This document shows, one piece after another, positions 33,966 to 43,396 of a DNA stretch of 64,000 nt. The translations under genes were made by a program, and so were the position numbers. Position 1 is the stretch's first letter, and each line of letters begins with the position of its first letter. The stretch lies in contig NBMC01000025.1 in the NCBI GenBank assembly GCA_002084805.1, positions 1 to 64,000 of the forward strand, in the 5' to 3' direction. Source of the stretch: Spirochaetaceae bacterium 4572_59. Lineage in GTDB: Bacteria > Spirochaetota > Spirochaetia > DSM-2461. The notes under the pieces are model-generated. The model searched no databases, had not been told where the DNA came from, and was given only the letters and a program-made list of their open reading frames with translations.

Positions 33966-36770
33966 GTGGAAGTTGTATTGATTCTATTGGGATTGGGGCT
34001 TTTTTTCTCTCCTGTTATTGCAGTCCTGGTTTTCAGAAGAAAGTTAAAGGATCTGGATGAGCGTTACCGCCGTCTGGAGGAACGCCTCAGCATATTTGAA
34101 AAAAACGGAACAAAACTGTCAGCCTCCGATTCCAGCGGAGTTGAAGAGCCATTCATTCCAGAGTCCTCCCCTGATGTTCCCCTTGACAAATCCGGAAGAA
34201 AGAAACGTTCCGGATCAGAAATTAAACCTCATCCCCTGCCGCCTGTTCTGAAAAAACTGGAAAAGCAATTTCTGGATAACTGGACCGGAATTCTCGGTGC
34301 TGTTATTATTGTAGTGGGTGTTGGTTTTTTAAGTCTTTATGCCGCTCTCAATATGGGTGAGTTTGCCCGCTTTCTACTCCTGCTGTTTCTTGCGGCTATC
34401 CCGGCAGGGCTCTTCTATTATCTGAAAGACAGTGAAAAGTGGGTGCGTCAGGCCAGCTGGTTCCGCAGTATCAGCGGGGCCATTTTTCTTTTCGCCTGTC
34501 TTGGCTCAGGAGGTATTCCCGGTCTACAATGGATCCATAATCCTTTTCAGTCTCTGGGACTTCTGATGCTGGGTATTGTTGTTAACCTGGGGCTTTCCTC
34601 TCTGGGGGGAAAACAGTACTTTGCCTCTTTTCATACCCTTCTCAGTTTACTGGCTTTGATTGTGATTCCCCCCGGGACAACAACCCTTGTTGTAGCTGCC
34701 CTTATCTGCCTCTATGCCATCATTCAGACTTACAAGGTCTGCTGGGATCTGCACCTTCTGCTCACTATCACAGGATTTTTTGCTTACCATCTCTTCTGGA
34801 TGACCTCACTGCAGAAGGACGGCTTCAGTGATCTGGCCCGCTTTCAGGGAGCCGGAGCTGTTGTTCTGATCTTTATGGCAGCGGCTATGATTCATTATAG
34901 GAAAAACTATGCCACTGGTCGTTTTGAGCTTTTCCCCTTCCTGGTTCATCTGGCAAACTGGGCTTATTTCAGTGCCGGTATGATCCTCTATATCGGGGAG
35001 TATCAGTGGCGTACTGTTCCCCTGATCGCGGCGGCTCTGGCAGCCATGGTTCTTGCAGGTATGGCAGAAAAAAAAGATATAAAATGGCTGCGGACAACAG
35101 ATTATATGATTATGCAGATCCTGGTTCTGGCGGCCCTGTTTACTCTTAAAGGGTGGGATGTTCAGAATTATATGATCTGGGGACTGATCTTTGCGGAAAC
35201 AACCATTTTTACCCGTACGATGCTTGTGCAGAACTATCATCTTCTTTTCAGGATTGGGGTGAACATTGGATATCTCTCATCCCTTGTCTTGACGGTTCTT
35301 GCCTTCGATGCATCTCCTGGAGAGTATGCTGCGGTTCTTATACCCGCTGCTGCTCTAGTTCTGACAGTGTTCAATCACAGATTATTCTATCATCAGGACG
35401 ATTCCCGCTGGATTCTGGGAGATACCCTTCCCGGGATGGGCAGAAATAATAAGGAATTTGCCCTGAGCGGAATATTTATGGCTGTTCTTGGATGTGCCGT
35501 TCTGGCGGCCCTACAGGAAGTGAAGCTTCCCGCGGGCTTTGAAATCCTTCCGGCAGCTCCGTTATTGATTCTTGTCCTCTGGAGCCGTAAAGAATCTCCC
35601 TCACGGGGTATGTCATGGGGAGCCGTTCTATTTTTGTCTGTATTCGTTCTGACAGGATGGGAGCAACTTTTAAGACTGAACTCTCCGGGAGAGCATCTTC
35701 TGACAGGGCTCGCTCTGCTCTCTTCTACAGTTGCGGGGGGATCTTTTCTAAAGGGGGGGGATAAAAAATTGACTGGGCCGGTTTTCGCCTGGCTTTTGAT
35801 GACGGGGTCCATTCTTTTTCTCTCCTATGCTCTGCTTAATCCCTTATCAGCGATTTTGCCGGGGATACTGTGGCTGAGTCTGTCTGCCGGTCTGGCGGTT
35901 GCACTCCCTGTTCCCCGAATCGTCAGGCAGATGGGGCTGATTTTTCTGGCCTCCTATCTGTTGCGGCATTTTATGGTGCATATTCACCTGGAAGAACAAT
36001 GGGTCGGGATCCCCGTAAAGTATCTTTTGGATGTGCTGCCACTTCCTGTCTTGATTCTCTGGTATCGGCAGAAGGGCAAATGGATGCCCCTGCTGTTGGA
36101 ATTGACCCTTGTTTTTTCTGTAGCTGTTGTTCTGATTGAACTTCCTTTGATATGGATCCCCGCCGCTCTTGAGGGCCTGGCCCTCATTGCCTTGTTTACA
36201 GGCTGTATCGGTCAGGCTCATTCCCGTTTGAGAATCTACTCTCTTCTTTTGAATTGGGTTTCCCTGGTTCTTCTGATAACGGTTGTTTTTGTACAATCTG
36301 ATAATCCGCTTTTTCCCCTGGCCGGGGCGCTTTCTCTTCTGTTGGGGCTTGCCTATCTTGTTCTCTCTTACCGTCATGCCTCTTTCGAAACGCTTGAGAC
36401 TCCTCGTATCCTTCCCTGGCTTAAAAAGGTATGCGGAGAAATCCAAAAGAGTTTTCATGCTCTCCTTCTTTATCCTATATTCCTGGCTTGTGCTTTTTTT
36501 ATATTTCATACGGCTGCTGCAGAAATAAGAACCTTTTTCTGGGCGCTGGAATGCTTTCTCCTCTACGGGGCCAGTCTCTTTCTTGGTGAGGAACACTTCA
36601 GGACTATCTCTCAGGGCGGATTATTTTTCTGTGTGATTCGTCTTGTCTTTGTGGATATGTCCGGTAGTACACCTTTGATCCGGGGGCTTGTATTTCTGGG
36701 AGTGGGGATGATGATGCTGGGAGTGAATATTCTGTACAATCGCTTTAAAGAACGTTTTCAAAAAGAATAG
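33966..36770 (+). CDS. Large polytopic membrane protein (DUF2339-like)
   Basis: 934 aa from GTG 33966, which lies 6 nt after GAGGGG; the TTG at 33960 abuts that site and is less likely. The N terminus has a membrane segment, then a coiled coil (KLKDLDERYRRLEERLSIFE) and a soluble linker, followed by about 20 or more hydrophobic segments. This layout, with LDNWTGILGAVIIVVGVGF at the first core segment, is that of DUF2339 proteins. The function of the family is unknown. An eight-G tract (35753-35760) lies in the coding sequence. Confidence 0.7.
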   Translation: MEVVLILLGLGLFFSPVIAVLVFRRKLKDLDERYRRLEERLSIFEKNGTKLSASDSSGVEEPFIPESSPDVPLDKSGRKKRSGSEIKPHPLPPVLKKLEKQFLDNWTGILGAVIIVVGVGFLSLYAALNMGEFARFLLLLFLAAIPAGLFYYLKDSEKWVRQASWFRSISGAIFLFACLGSGGIPGLQWIHNPFQSLGLLMLGIVVNLGLSSLGGKQYFASFHTLLSLLALIVIPPGTTTLVVAALICLYAIIQTYKVCWDLHLLLTITGFFAYHLFWMTSLQKDGFSDLARFQGAGAVVLIFMAAAMIHYRKNYATGRFELFPFLVHLANWAYFSAGMILYIGEYQWRTVPLIAAALAAMVLAGMAEKKDIKWLRTTDYMIMQILVLAALFTLKGWDVQNYMIWGLIFAETTIFTRTMLVQNYHLLFRIGVNIGYLSSLVLTVLAFDASPGEYAAVLIPAAALVLTVFNHRLFYHQDDSRWILGDTLPGMGRNNKEFALSGIFMAVLGCAVLAALQEVKLPAGFEILPAAPLLILVLWSRKESPSRGMSWGAVLFLSVFVLTGWEQLLRLNSPGEHLLTGLALLSSTVAGGSFLKGGDKKLTGPVFAWLLMTGSILFLSYALLNPLSAILPGILWLSLSAGLAVALPVPRIVRQMGLIFLASYLLRHFMVHIHLEEQWVGIPVKYLLDVLPLPVLILWYRQKGKWMPLLLELTLVFSVAVVLIELPLIWIPAALEGLALIALFTGCIGQAHSRLRIYSLLLNWVSLVLLITVVFVQSDNPLFPLAGALSLLLGLAYLVLSYRHASFETLETPRILPWLKKVCGEIQKSFHALLLYPIFLACAFFIFHTAAAEIRTFFWALECFLLYGASLFLGEEHFRTISQGGLFFCVIRLVFVDMSGSTPLIRGLVFLGVGMMMLGVNILYNRFKERFQKE

Positions 36771-36855
36771 AATCCTCTTCTTGAAAATAATTAATAAAGT
36801 GCGTGATTTGATCCGGAAAAGAGTTATAATATGTTGATATTGTTAGGGAGGGTTC

Positions 36856-37392
36856 TTGTTGGCCAGGATATATAATTTTCCGACTGATAACGTAGAAATT
36901 GATTTGTCTCAACATGATACTGTATTCAAAATTCCTCTGCTAACGGAAAATCAGTTTATGAAATCCCGTTGCAGTGAAAAAGAGAAGCAGGAGCTTCTGC
37001 CTGTCTTTATAGATCTTTTTTCACTTCATCACAGTTATCAGGATGGCGGAATCCCCGCCCTTGAACAAGATCTCAATATCCTCCGGCATCCCTTTATGGT
37101 TGAAGCTTTACAGATGTTTCTGAATGGGGAATCTCCCGAGCAGACAAACAAAAAATTATCCAGGAAAGTCCAGTCCTCCAGGGTCTCTGGAAAGGCTCTT
37201 TTGGAAAAGATGCTTATCCAGAGGGCTGTGCTCAGTATGGCAGTGGGGAATCTCCCAGGGACAACCCATAAACTACTTATGGATCTTCTGGATTTTGATG
37301 ATCCTACCTGTGTGGTTGATATTCTCTTTGAAGCTTTATACCAGTCCAGACCGGAAAAAAGTGGAGATATTATTCCCTTCGAATCCTGTTGA
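36856..37392 (+). CDS. Hypothetical protein, 178 aa
   Basis: I do not recognise the family. TTG starts at 36856 or 36859 lie just after AGGGAGGG. The protein is soluble, mostly helical, acidic near the N terminus (NVEIDLSQHDTVFKIPLL) and has no signal peptide. The C terminus is leucine-rich with a DLLDFDDPTCVVDILFEAL helix. It follows the DUF2339 gene by 85 nt and converges on the nuclease gene. A coding role is supported by length, start site and the codon pattern. Confidence 0.6.
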   Translation: MLARIYNFPTDNVEIDLSQHDTVFKIPLLTENQFMKSRCSEKEKQELLPVFIDLFSLHHSYQDGGIPALEQDLNILRHPFMVEALQMFLNGESPEQTNKKLSRKVQSSRVSGKALLEKMLIQRAVLSMAVGNLPGTTHKLLMDLLDFDDPTCVVDILFEALYQSRPEKSGDIIPFESC

Positions 37393-37413
37393 TCTCAGTT
37401 TTTTTATAGAGAT

Positions 37414-38337
37414 TTATCCTCCACAAAGTCCACAGGGATCACCCTCTTTTTTATCAGTAAAATATCCATTTTTCGTGTTCCCGTAATAACGGCATCCCGG
37501 GTTGTGACGGGTCCCGTTTGAGCTATTGATCCAGTACTCAACCCCTTCCATAGTCTGCTCTGTTGAGGCTGCCTTTCCTTTCGGGAGCTGATAGGATTCA
37601 AAGTTCCACAGATCTTTATCGAAACGGGCTTCCAGTTCAATTTCAAGGTCATCCTCAAGGGCAGGAAAGAAATCAATACCAGTCATAATTTCCACATCAT
37701 CTACCGAAAGCGCATAGGAGGAGGGCGGAAAATCACTTTTCTTATTGGGCAGGATAAATCCGATGCATTTTATTCCGGGCTCCTCCATATCCAGGATCAC
37801 CTTATAGTAGTATTCAGGAACCGCTACCGCGTTTGCTCCGATTCTGATGTAGTCTTTCTTGTTTAGAACCGGTCCTGTCACCACATAGATCGATTTGTTT
37901 TCATAGGCCCATTGCCGGACAAGGGCTTCCAGTTTTTTCCATATTCCTCTATTGAAGGAAGGATCCTGGGGACTCATATTAGAAAGATAAAAGGATTCCG
38001 ACATGGCGTGGGGGGAGAACTTCATATCTGCGGCGGGTGCCAGATGGCCTCTGTCGTATCCGGAACCTCTGTAATCATTCAAAGAGGCGGAATGGGATGT
38101 AATCAGTGGATCTGAGCGAAAGTTGTCGGCTCTTTTTTCACTGCCCAGAACTTCCTGTCGGGTCAGCTCATAGGCCACCCAGTCGGCCTGTTCGAACTCT
38201 TCATTATAACTGAGGGTATAGTTTTCATGATAGATCAGCTGATCATCAGGACGGGGGGCGGGGATCTCGGGGGATTGTGCCCGCAAGCAGATCTGTGCTA
38301 GCAGTAGGGAGATTAGGAGGGACCATTTTCGTTTCAT
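37414..38337 (-). CDS. Secreted DNA/RNA non-specific endonuclease (NUC1 family)
   Basis: 307 aa with a signal peptide (LLISLLLAQICLRAQS). The NUC domain has the catalytic DRGHLAPAADMKF motif and the metal-ligand asparagine region NMSPQDPSFNRGIWKKLE, then YVVTGPVL. An unusual C-terminal tail (about 265-307) carries RHNPGCRYYG and DPCGLCGG, likely a small metal-binding module. It degrades nucleic acid outside the cytoplasm, probably for nutrition or DNA clearance. It stands alone. Confidence 0.88.
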   Translation of the reverse strand: MKRKWSLLISLLLAQICLRAQSPEIPAPRPDDQLIYHENYTLSYNEEFEQADWVAYELTRQEVLGSEKRADNFRSDPLITSHSASLNDYRGSGYDRGHLAPAADMKFSPHAMSESFYLSNMSPQDPSFNRGIWKKLEALVRQWAYENKSIYVVTGPVLNKKDYIRIGANAVAVPEYYYKVILDMEEPGIKCIGFILPNKKSDFPPSSYALSVDDVEIMTGIDFFPALEDDLEIELEARFDKDLWNFESYQLPKGKAASTEQTMEGVEYWINSSNGTRHNPGCRYYGNTKNGYFTDKKEGDPCGLCGG

Positions 38338-38620
38338 TTCTAAATTGTAACTTTTTTTGAGATTATTTGAAGTAGCAACGATAATTTTTCCGTTTGTTCT
38401 CTTCAGTTCTTATCCCTCTAGCGATGTGCTACAACTATCACACAATATCTATTTCGCCCCACAGTCCGTCTAAAGCATCCGTCTCAGAACTTCCGGTTGT
38501 TGCTTAAATTCTCATTTTGAACATGGTTTAACTCTTTTAAGTAGGGATATAGCAAAAAGTGTATCATTTTGTAATAAAAGTATATCTTTCCGATAAAAAA
38601 TCCATCAATTAGTGAAAAAT

Positions 38621-38647
38621 GGTGAATTGCTAAAATTGGAATTCACC
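38621..38647. promoter_or_regulatory. Inverted repeat upstream of the sugar ABC operon
   Basis: GGTGAATT-N11-AATTCACC ends 31 nt before the ABC start. It could be an operator. The rest of the 341-bp gap (38338-38678) shows no gene or further structure that I can support. Confidence 0.4.
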
Positions 38648-38678
38648 CTGGATAATTGAGACTGTTAAGGAGGCAGGA

Positions 38679-40163
38679 ATGGGTCGAACCCTAGTCGAAA
38701 TTGAAAAAATTTCAAAAATTTTTCCCGGTGTAAAAGCTTTACAGAATGTGGGCTTTAATATTAATACGGGAGAGATACATGCTCTGATTGGAGAAAACGG
38801 AGCGGGGAAATCCACTCTGATAAAAATATTGTCCGGCGTCTATCAACCTGAAGCTGGTGGTAAGATTACTATGAATGGAAAGGTTCTGGAGGAGTTGACT
38901 CCCTTGGAATCTCTGCGAAATGGTATTGTCGTCATTTATCAGGATTTTTCACTGTTCCCCAATTTGTCAGTCATGGAAAACATAGCCCTCGGGCATAGTG
39001 TTGAAAAAAATGATACCCTTGTTAGCTGGAAAGCAATGGAGGCGATTGCCGCTGATGCTCTTGACCAGCTGGGACTTATACTGGATTTTCATGTGCCTCT
39101 GGGGGAGTTGTCTGTTGCTAAACAGCAGCTGGTTGCCATCGCCAGAGCTCTGGCAAATAATGCGAAGCTTCTGATTCTGGATGAGCCTACCTCCTCTCTC
39201 TCAAAGGGTGAAGTGAAAAAGCTGTTTGAAATCATGCTTTCTCTAAAAAAAAGAGGTATCGCGCTTCTTTTTATCAGCCATAAACTGGATGAGCTATTTG
39301 CGGTATCCGATCGCTTCACCGTTCTGAGGGATGGCCAGTACATTGGTACCTATAGCGAAGATGAACTTGATGATGATCAGCTTATTTCCCTTATGGTAGG
39401 TCGCAAGATTGAATACACCATCTATCCGAAGAACAAAAAAGAGGAACCTCTGCTGGAAATACAAAATTTTTCCAAAAAAGGAAATTTTCAGGATATCAAC
39501 TTCACCTTGCATAAGGGGGAAATCCTGGGGCTGACAGGACTGGTCGGTGCGGGAAGAACCGAGGTGGCTCAAGCTATCTTCGGTCTGAATCCGGTGGATG
39601 AAGGAACCATGCTGCTGGATGGTGCCCCCCTTGTTATCAATACGCCCGATGAGGCTGTGAAAGCCGGAATCGCCTATGTCCCGGAGAACCGGCTACAGGA
39701 AGGGCTTGTTCTGCGGAAATCCATCGAGGATAATATATCTCTTTCAGTATTGGACTCCATATCCGCCAACAACGGTCTGGTAGACCTGACTCTGAAGAGG
39801 TCTTTAACTGAAAAATGGATGGATCAGCTGGGTATCCGGCCGAACAATCCTCAAATGCTTGCCTCCAAACTTTCCGGTGGGAACCAGCAGCGTGTGGTCA
39901 TTTCAAAATGGCTGGCAACTGAACCGCGGGTCCTTATCGTCGATGAACCGACCAACGGGATCGATATCGGGGCAAAATCAGAAATCCATCAGCTTTTGAG
40001 GGAGCTTGCCGCTTCCGGTCTGGGGATTCTGGTAATATCCTCAGAGTTGCCGGAAATCCTGGCAATCGCCGACCGTGTCGCGGTTATGCGGCACGGCCGA
40101 ATCATCACGCAGATGTTCTGTGAGGGGTTGAATCAGGAAGATATTATGAGTAAGGCATTGTAG
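38679..40163 (+). CDS. Sugar ABC transporter ATP-binding protein (RbsA/RhaT-type, two domains)
   Basis: 494 aa with two fused nucleotide-binding domains. Domain 1: GENGAGKSTLIKILSG, ELSVAKQQLVAIARAL and LLILDEPTSSLS. Domain 2 has a Walker A-like LTGLVGAGRTEVAQAI, signature KLSGGNQQRVVISKWL and VLIVDEPTNGIDIG. The non-canonical second Walker A and the VAKQQ signature of domain 1 are normal for the RbsA/MglA family. It powers a carbohydrate importer with the two permeases and binding protein downstream. AAGGAGG precedes the ATG. Confidence 0.93.
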   Translation: MGRTLVEIEKISKIFPGVKALQNVGFNINTGEIHALIGENGAGKSTLIKILSGVYQPEAGGKITMNGKVLEELTPLESLRNGIVVIYQDFSLFPNLSVMENIALGHSVEKNDTLVSWKAMEAIAADALDQLGLILDFHVPLGELSVAKQQLVAIARALANNAKLLILDEPTSSLSKGEVKKLFEIMLSLKKRGIALLFISHKLDELFAVSDRFTVLRDGQYIGTYSEDELDDDQLISLMVGRKIEYTIYPKNKKEEPLLEIQNFSKKGNFQDINFTLHKGEILGLTGLVGAGRTEVAQAIFGLNPVDEGTMLLDGAPLVINTPDEAVKAGIAYVPENRLQEGLVLRKSIEDNISLSVLDSISANNGLVDLTLKRSLTEKWMDQLGIRPNNPQMLASKLSGGNQQRVVISKWLATEPRVLIVDEPTNGIDIGAKSEIHQLLRELAASGLGILVISSELPEILAIADRVAVMRHGRIITQMFCEGLNQEDIMSKAL

Positions 40164-40173
40164 GGGTGTGTGA

Positions 40174-41172
40174 GTGAATATTAAATCATTAAAAATTAAA
40201 GAATTGCCGATTCTGCTGATTCTTTTACTGTTGTCGCTGATTATTACCATTGCCAATCCTACCTTTTTGACTGTGGAAAATTTTCTGGATATCCTGAAGA
40301 GCAATCTGGTTCTGGCTATGATGGCTTTGGGGATGCTTATGGTATTGCTCACAGGTGGTATTGATGTTTCCGTGGCATCCATTATAGCGGCTGTTACTGT
40401 TATTACCGGTCAGTCTCTGATTCACTTTAGTTCCAATATCTTTGTGACCATACTGGTGGCATGTCTGAGTGGCACTCTGATGGGCCTGGTTAATGGTCTG
40501 TTGATCGCGAAACTGAAAATCCCGCCCATAGTAGCCACTCTAGGAACTATGAGTGTCATTCTGGGCCTTGTTCTCTATCTGACCAATGGGGCCTGGATCA
40601 CGGGAATCCCAGACAGTTTTATCGAGTTTGGCCGTATAACACTGTTTTCTTTTGAACTGGTTGACGGACGCACAATCGGCTTTCCCGTACAGGTCCTCTT
40701 TCTGATACCTGTCATTTTTCTGACCTGGTTCATTCTGAAAAAAACTGTCATTGGTAGAGGGATTTATGCGATCGGAGGCAATCTGGAATCAGCGGAAAGA
40801 ATGGGATTCAAGGCGGATCGGATCCTGATTTTTGTCTACAGTTTTGAAGGATTCCTGATCGGGCTGGCCGCAGTGGTGCATACCTCTATCATGAGGCAGG
40901 TGGATCCTAATGCTTTCCTGGGATTTGAAATGCAGGTGATTGCCGCAGTCGTTCTGGGGGGTGCCAGTGTTCTGGGAGGATTCGGTTCCGTTCTGGGAAC
41001 GGTAATCGGGGTATCTCTGTTCTGTGTTATCAACAATGGTTTGATTCTGATGCACATCCCTGTTTTCTGGCAGAAGATTGTTGTTGGTTTGATTATTATC
41101 GGATCCATCAGTATCGATATGATTCAGAAACAGCGGGTTGAGAAAAACAAAATCCGTGTGGATGTGGAGTAG
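40174..41172 (+). CDS. Sugar ABC transporter permease 1 (RbsC/RhaP-like)
   Basis: 332 aa, GTG start. About ten hydrophobic segments; family motifs MALGMLMVLLTGGIDVSVASI and GGASVLGGFGSVLGTVIG are visible. BPD_transp_2 family, class of RbsC/XylH/RhaP. A second, different permease follows immediately, so the channel is a heterodimer as in RhaPQ or LsrCD. It lies 10 nt behind the ATPase. Confidence 0.92.
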   Translation: MNIKSLKIKELPILLILLLLSLIITIANPTFLTVENFLDILKSNLVLAMMALGMLMVLLTGGIDVSVASIIAAVTVITGQSLIHFSSNIFVTILVACLSGTLMGLVNGLLIAKLKIPPIVATLGTMSVILGLVLYLTNGAWITGIPDSFIEFGRITLFSFELVDGRTIGFPVQVLFLIPVIFLTWFILKKTVIGRGIYAIGGNLESAERMGFKADRILIFVYSFEGFLIGLAAVVHTSIMRQVDPNAFLGFEMQVIAAVVLGGASVLGGFGSVLGTVIGVSLFCVINNGLILMHIPVFWQKIVVGLIIIGSISIDMIQKQRVEKNKIRVDVE

Positions 41173-41179
41173 AAGTTAT

Positions 41180-42154
41180 ATGAAATCGGGTGTAAAAAAA
41201 CTAATCGTAAGCAAAGAAGGAATCCTTTTCTGTATCTTTTTGTTTGTATTTTTTCTGATGAGCTTGCTCTCTCCGGGACGGTTTCTCAGTTGGTACAATC
41301 TTCAGTCTATGGCCTATCAATTACCTGAGTTCGGTATCCTGGCTCTGTCCATGATGATTGTTATTGTTACAGGAGGGATCAATCTTTCTCTGACCTATAC
41401 GGCAACCCTGTCCATGATTGTGGGCGGGATGGTTATGGCAAACATCTCCGCAGCCGGCGGAAACGGCATCCTTGCTGTTCTTGCTGGAATTGTTATTATG
41501 ATTGGCATGGCCTCGCTCTGCGGTGTCTTTAACGGTTTTGTAGTTGCCTATATAGGTGTCACTCCTATGTTGGCAACTCTGGGAGCTATGACGCTCTTTG
41601 AAGGTATCAGTCTGAATATTACTAAAGGCGGAGCCATCTCCGGTTTCCCCTTTGAGTTCCTTATGATAGGAAGCGGCACTGTTTTGGGAATCCCCATACC
41701 AATGATCCTGTTTATTCTGATTATTGTGGGAACTTGGCTGTTTCTTGAAAGGAGCAAAATGGGTATGTCCATTTATATGATTGGCTGTAATCCCAAAGTA
41801 GCCCTTTACTCCGGGGTCAGGGTCAAAAGGATTATTTTTCAGACCTACCTGATTGCCAGTGTTCTGGCTGCTATAGCCGGTGTCCTGATGGCTTCCCGCT
41901 ATAACTCGGCCAAGGAGTCTTACGGATCCTCCTATCTACTGCAGGCTGTAGCCGCCTCCGTCCTGGGGGGGACCAATATTAGCGGAGGAGAGGGAAAAAT
42001 CGCGGGAACGGTTATTGCCGTTATGATCCTGCAGGTTATCTCCAGTGGTTTGAATATATTCGGTCTCAATCGCTATCTGACAAATGTGGTGATGGGTGGC
42101 ATTCTTATTGTTGTTCTGACAATCAATTTTCTGACTGAAAAAAGGTCTAAATAA
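41180..42154 (+). CDS. Sugar ABC transporter permease 2 (RhaQ/LsrD-like)
   Basis: 324 aa from ATG 41180; the ORF track start at 41138 lies inside the previous gene. Hydrophobic throughout, with the family core LALSMMIVIVTGGINLSLTY and SVLGGTNISGGEGKIAGTVIA. It pairs with permease 1. The spacing between the two genes is 7 nt and a GGAG is present. Confidence 0.92.
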   Translation: MKSGVKKLIVSKEGILFCIFLFVFFLMSLLSPGRFLSWYNLQSMAYQLPEFGILALSMMIVIVTGGINLSLTYTATLSMIVGGMVMANISAAGGNGILAVLAGIVIMIGMASLCGVFNGFVVAYIGVTPMLATLGAMTLFEGISLNITKGGAISGFPFEFLMIGSGTVLGIPIPMILFILIIVGTWLFLERSKMGMSIYMIGCNPKVALYSGVRVKRIIFQTYLIASVLAAIAGVLMASRYNSAKESYGSSYLLQAVAASVLGGTNISGGEGKIAGTVIAVMILQVISSGLNIFGLNRYLTNVVMGGILIVVLTINFLTEKRSK

Positions 42155-42204
42155 CTTTTGAATCATCTGATGTATGTCAGATTATATATTAAGGAGGAGA
42201 ACTG

Positions 42205-43203
42205 ATGAAAAGAGTTCTTACTGTTCTATTACTTATGATGTTTTGTCTCAGCTTTGTTGTGGCAAATGGATCTCAGGAAGTAGCCGTCAGCGATGAGATT
42301 ACAATTGTTGTAATGCCCAAGCTGGTAGGAATCCCTTACTTTAATGCTTCCGAAACTGGTGCGATTCAGGCTGGTAAAGATCTGGGAATCAATGTGATTT
42401 ATACCGGACCTACGACTCCCGATGCGGCCGAGCAGGTAAGAATGCTAGAAGATCTGATCAGCAAGGGTGTTGATGCCATCTGTGTAGCTCCCAATGATGC
42501 TGCTGCAATGACTCCTGTTCTGATGAAAGCAAAAAAAGCCGGAATCGCTGTGCTTGATTGGGATACTCCCGCTGATGCTTCTGTTGTAGATCTGTCTATT
42601 CACCAGATTGATGACAGAGAATATGGTGAACATATCTGGGATCTCCTTGTACAGGAAATGGGTGATACTGGAGACTATGCTATTGTAACCGGCGGTCTGT
42701 CTGCTGCCAACTTGAATACCTGGATCGATGCTGGTCTGGCTTATGCTAAAAAACAGTATCCCGGACTGAATCTGGTTACAGGTAAAGTCCCTACTGATGA
42801 AAAACAGCAGGTTGCTTACCAGAAAACTCTTGATCTGATCAAAGCCTATCCTAATCTGAAAGGTGTAGTTGGAGTTAGTACTCCTGCACCCCTTGGTGCT
42901 GCACAGGCTGTTCAGGAAAAAGGAATGAAAGACAGCATCGCAGTTGTCGGGACATCTCTTCCCACCGATTCAGGCCCCTACCTGGCTGACGAATCATTAA
43001 GAGTCGGTACTCTCTGGGATCCCGCTAAACTGGGTTACCTGACCGTCGTTATGGCCTATAACTTCCTGAATGGTGAAAAACCTCAGGATGGACAGGAAAT
43101 TGCCAATGTTGGTAAGATCTCCGTATGGGCTGATGGAAGAACCGTAATAATGGGACCTCCTGCTGACTTTACAAAAGAAAACTACGCTTCTTTCAGTTTC
43201 TAA
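42205..43203 (+). CDS. Sugar ABC transporter substrate-binding protein (RhaS/LsrB-like)
   Basis: 332 aa; signal peptide to about residue 22 (LSFVVA, then NGSQEV). The periplasmic type-1 fold is shown by GIPYFNASETGAIQAGKDLGI, MLEDLISKGVDAICVAPNDAAA and GLSAANLNTWIDAGLAYAKKQYP. The TGGLSAANLN and STPAPLGAAQAV stretches are closer to rhamnose (RhaS) and autoinducer-2 (LsrB) binders than to ribose binders. Ligand is therefore probably a deoxyhexose or a related sugar; not proven. AAGGAGGAG lies before the ATG. Confidence 0.88.
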   Translation: MKRVLTVLLLMMFCLSFVVANGSQEVAVSDEITIVVMPKLVGIPYFNASETGAIQAGKDLGINVIYTGPTTPDAAEQVRMLEDLISKGVDAICVAPNDAAAMTPVLMKAKKAGIAVLDWDTPADASVVDLSIHQIDDREYGEHIWDLLVQEMGDTGDYAIVTGGLSAANLNTWIDAGLAYAKKQYPGLNLVTGKVPTDEKQQVAYQKTLDLIKAYPNLKGVVGVSTPAPLGAAQAVQEKGMKDSIAVVGTSLPTDSGPYLADESLRVGTLWDPAKLGYLTVVMAYNFLNGEKPQDGQEIANVGKISVWADGRTVIMGPPADFTKENYASFSF

Positions 43204-43230
43204 TAGTTTTAACTGTTGATTATATAACAT

Positions 43231-43262
43231 GCCGGGGGGGGGTAACCCTCCGGCTGTTTTTA
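43231..43262 (+). terminator. Terminator of the sugar ABC operon
   Basis: GCCGGGGGG / CCCTCCGGC stem (9 bp with one G-U pair) followed by TGTTTTT, 27 nt after the binding-protein stop. Confidence 0.8.
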
Positions 43263-43396
43263 TTGATCTGCCAGTATGGAAGATCTTCCTGAATAATTGA
43301 GGAGTGAAGGAGGGATAGTTGTGATATTGTATTATGTGTTTTACAATTAGGTCTACACTCTGGGAAAAAGGTGTTGAGGGGAAAGTATAAAAGTAT

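Noticed and set aside
35847-36596. Minus-strand 249-aa ORF
   Set aside because: It lies within the hydrophobic DUF2339-like gene; its Lys/Gln/Arg-rich composition is the complement of Leu/Phe/Val codons.
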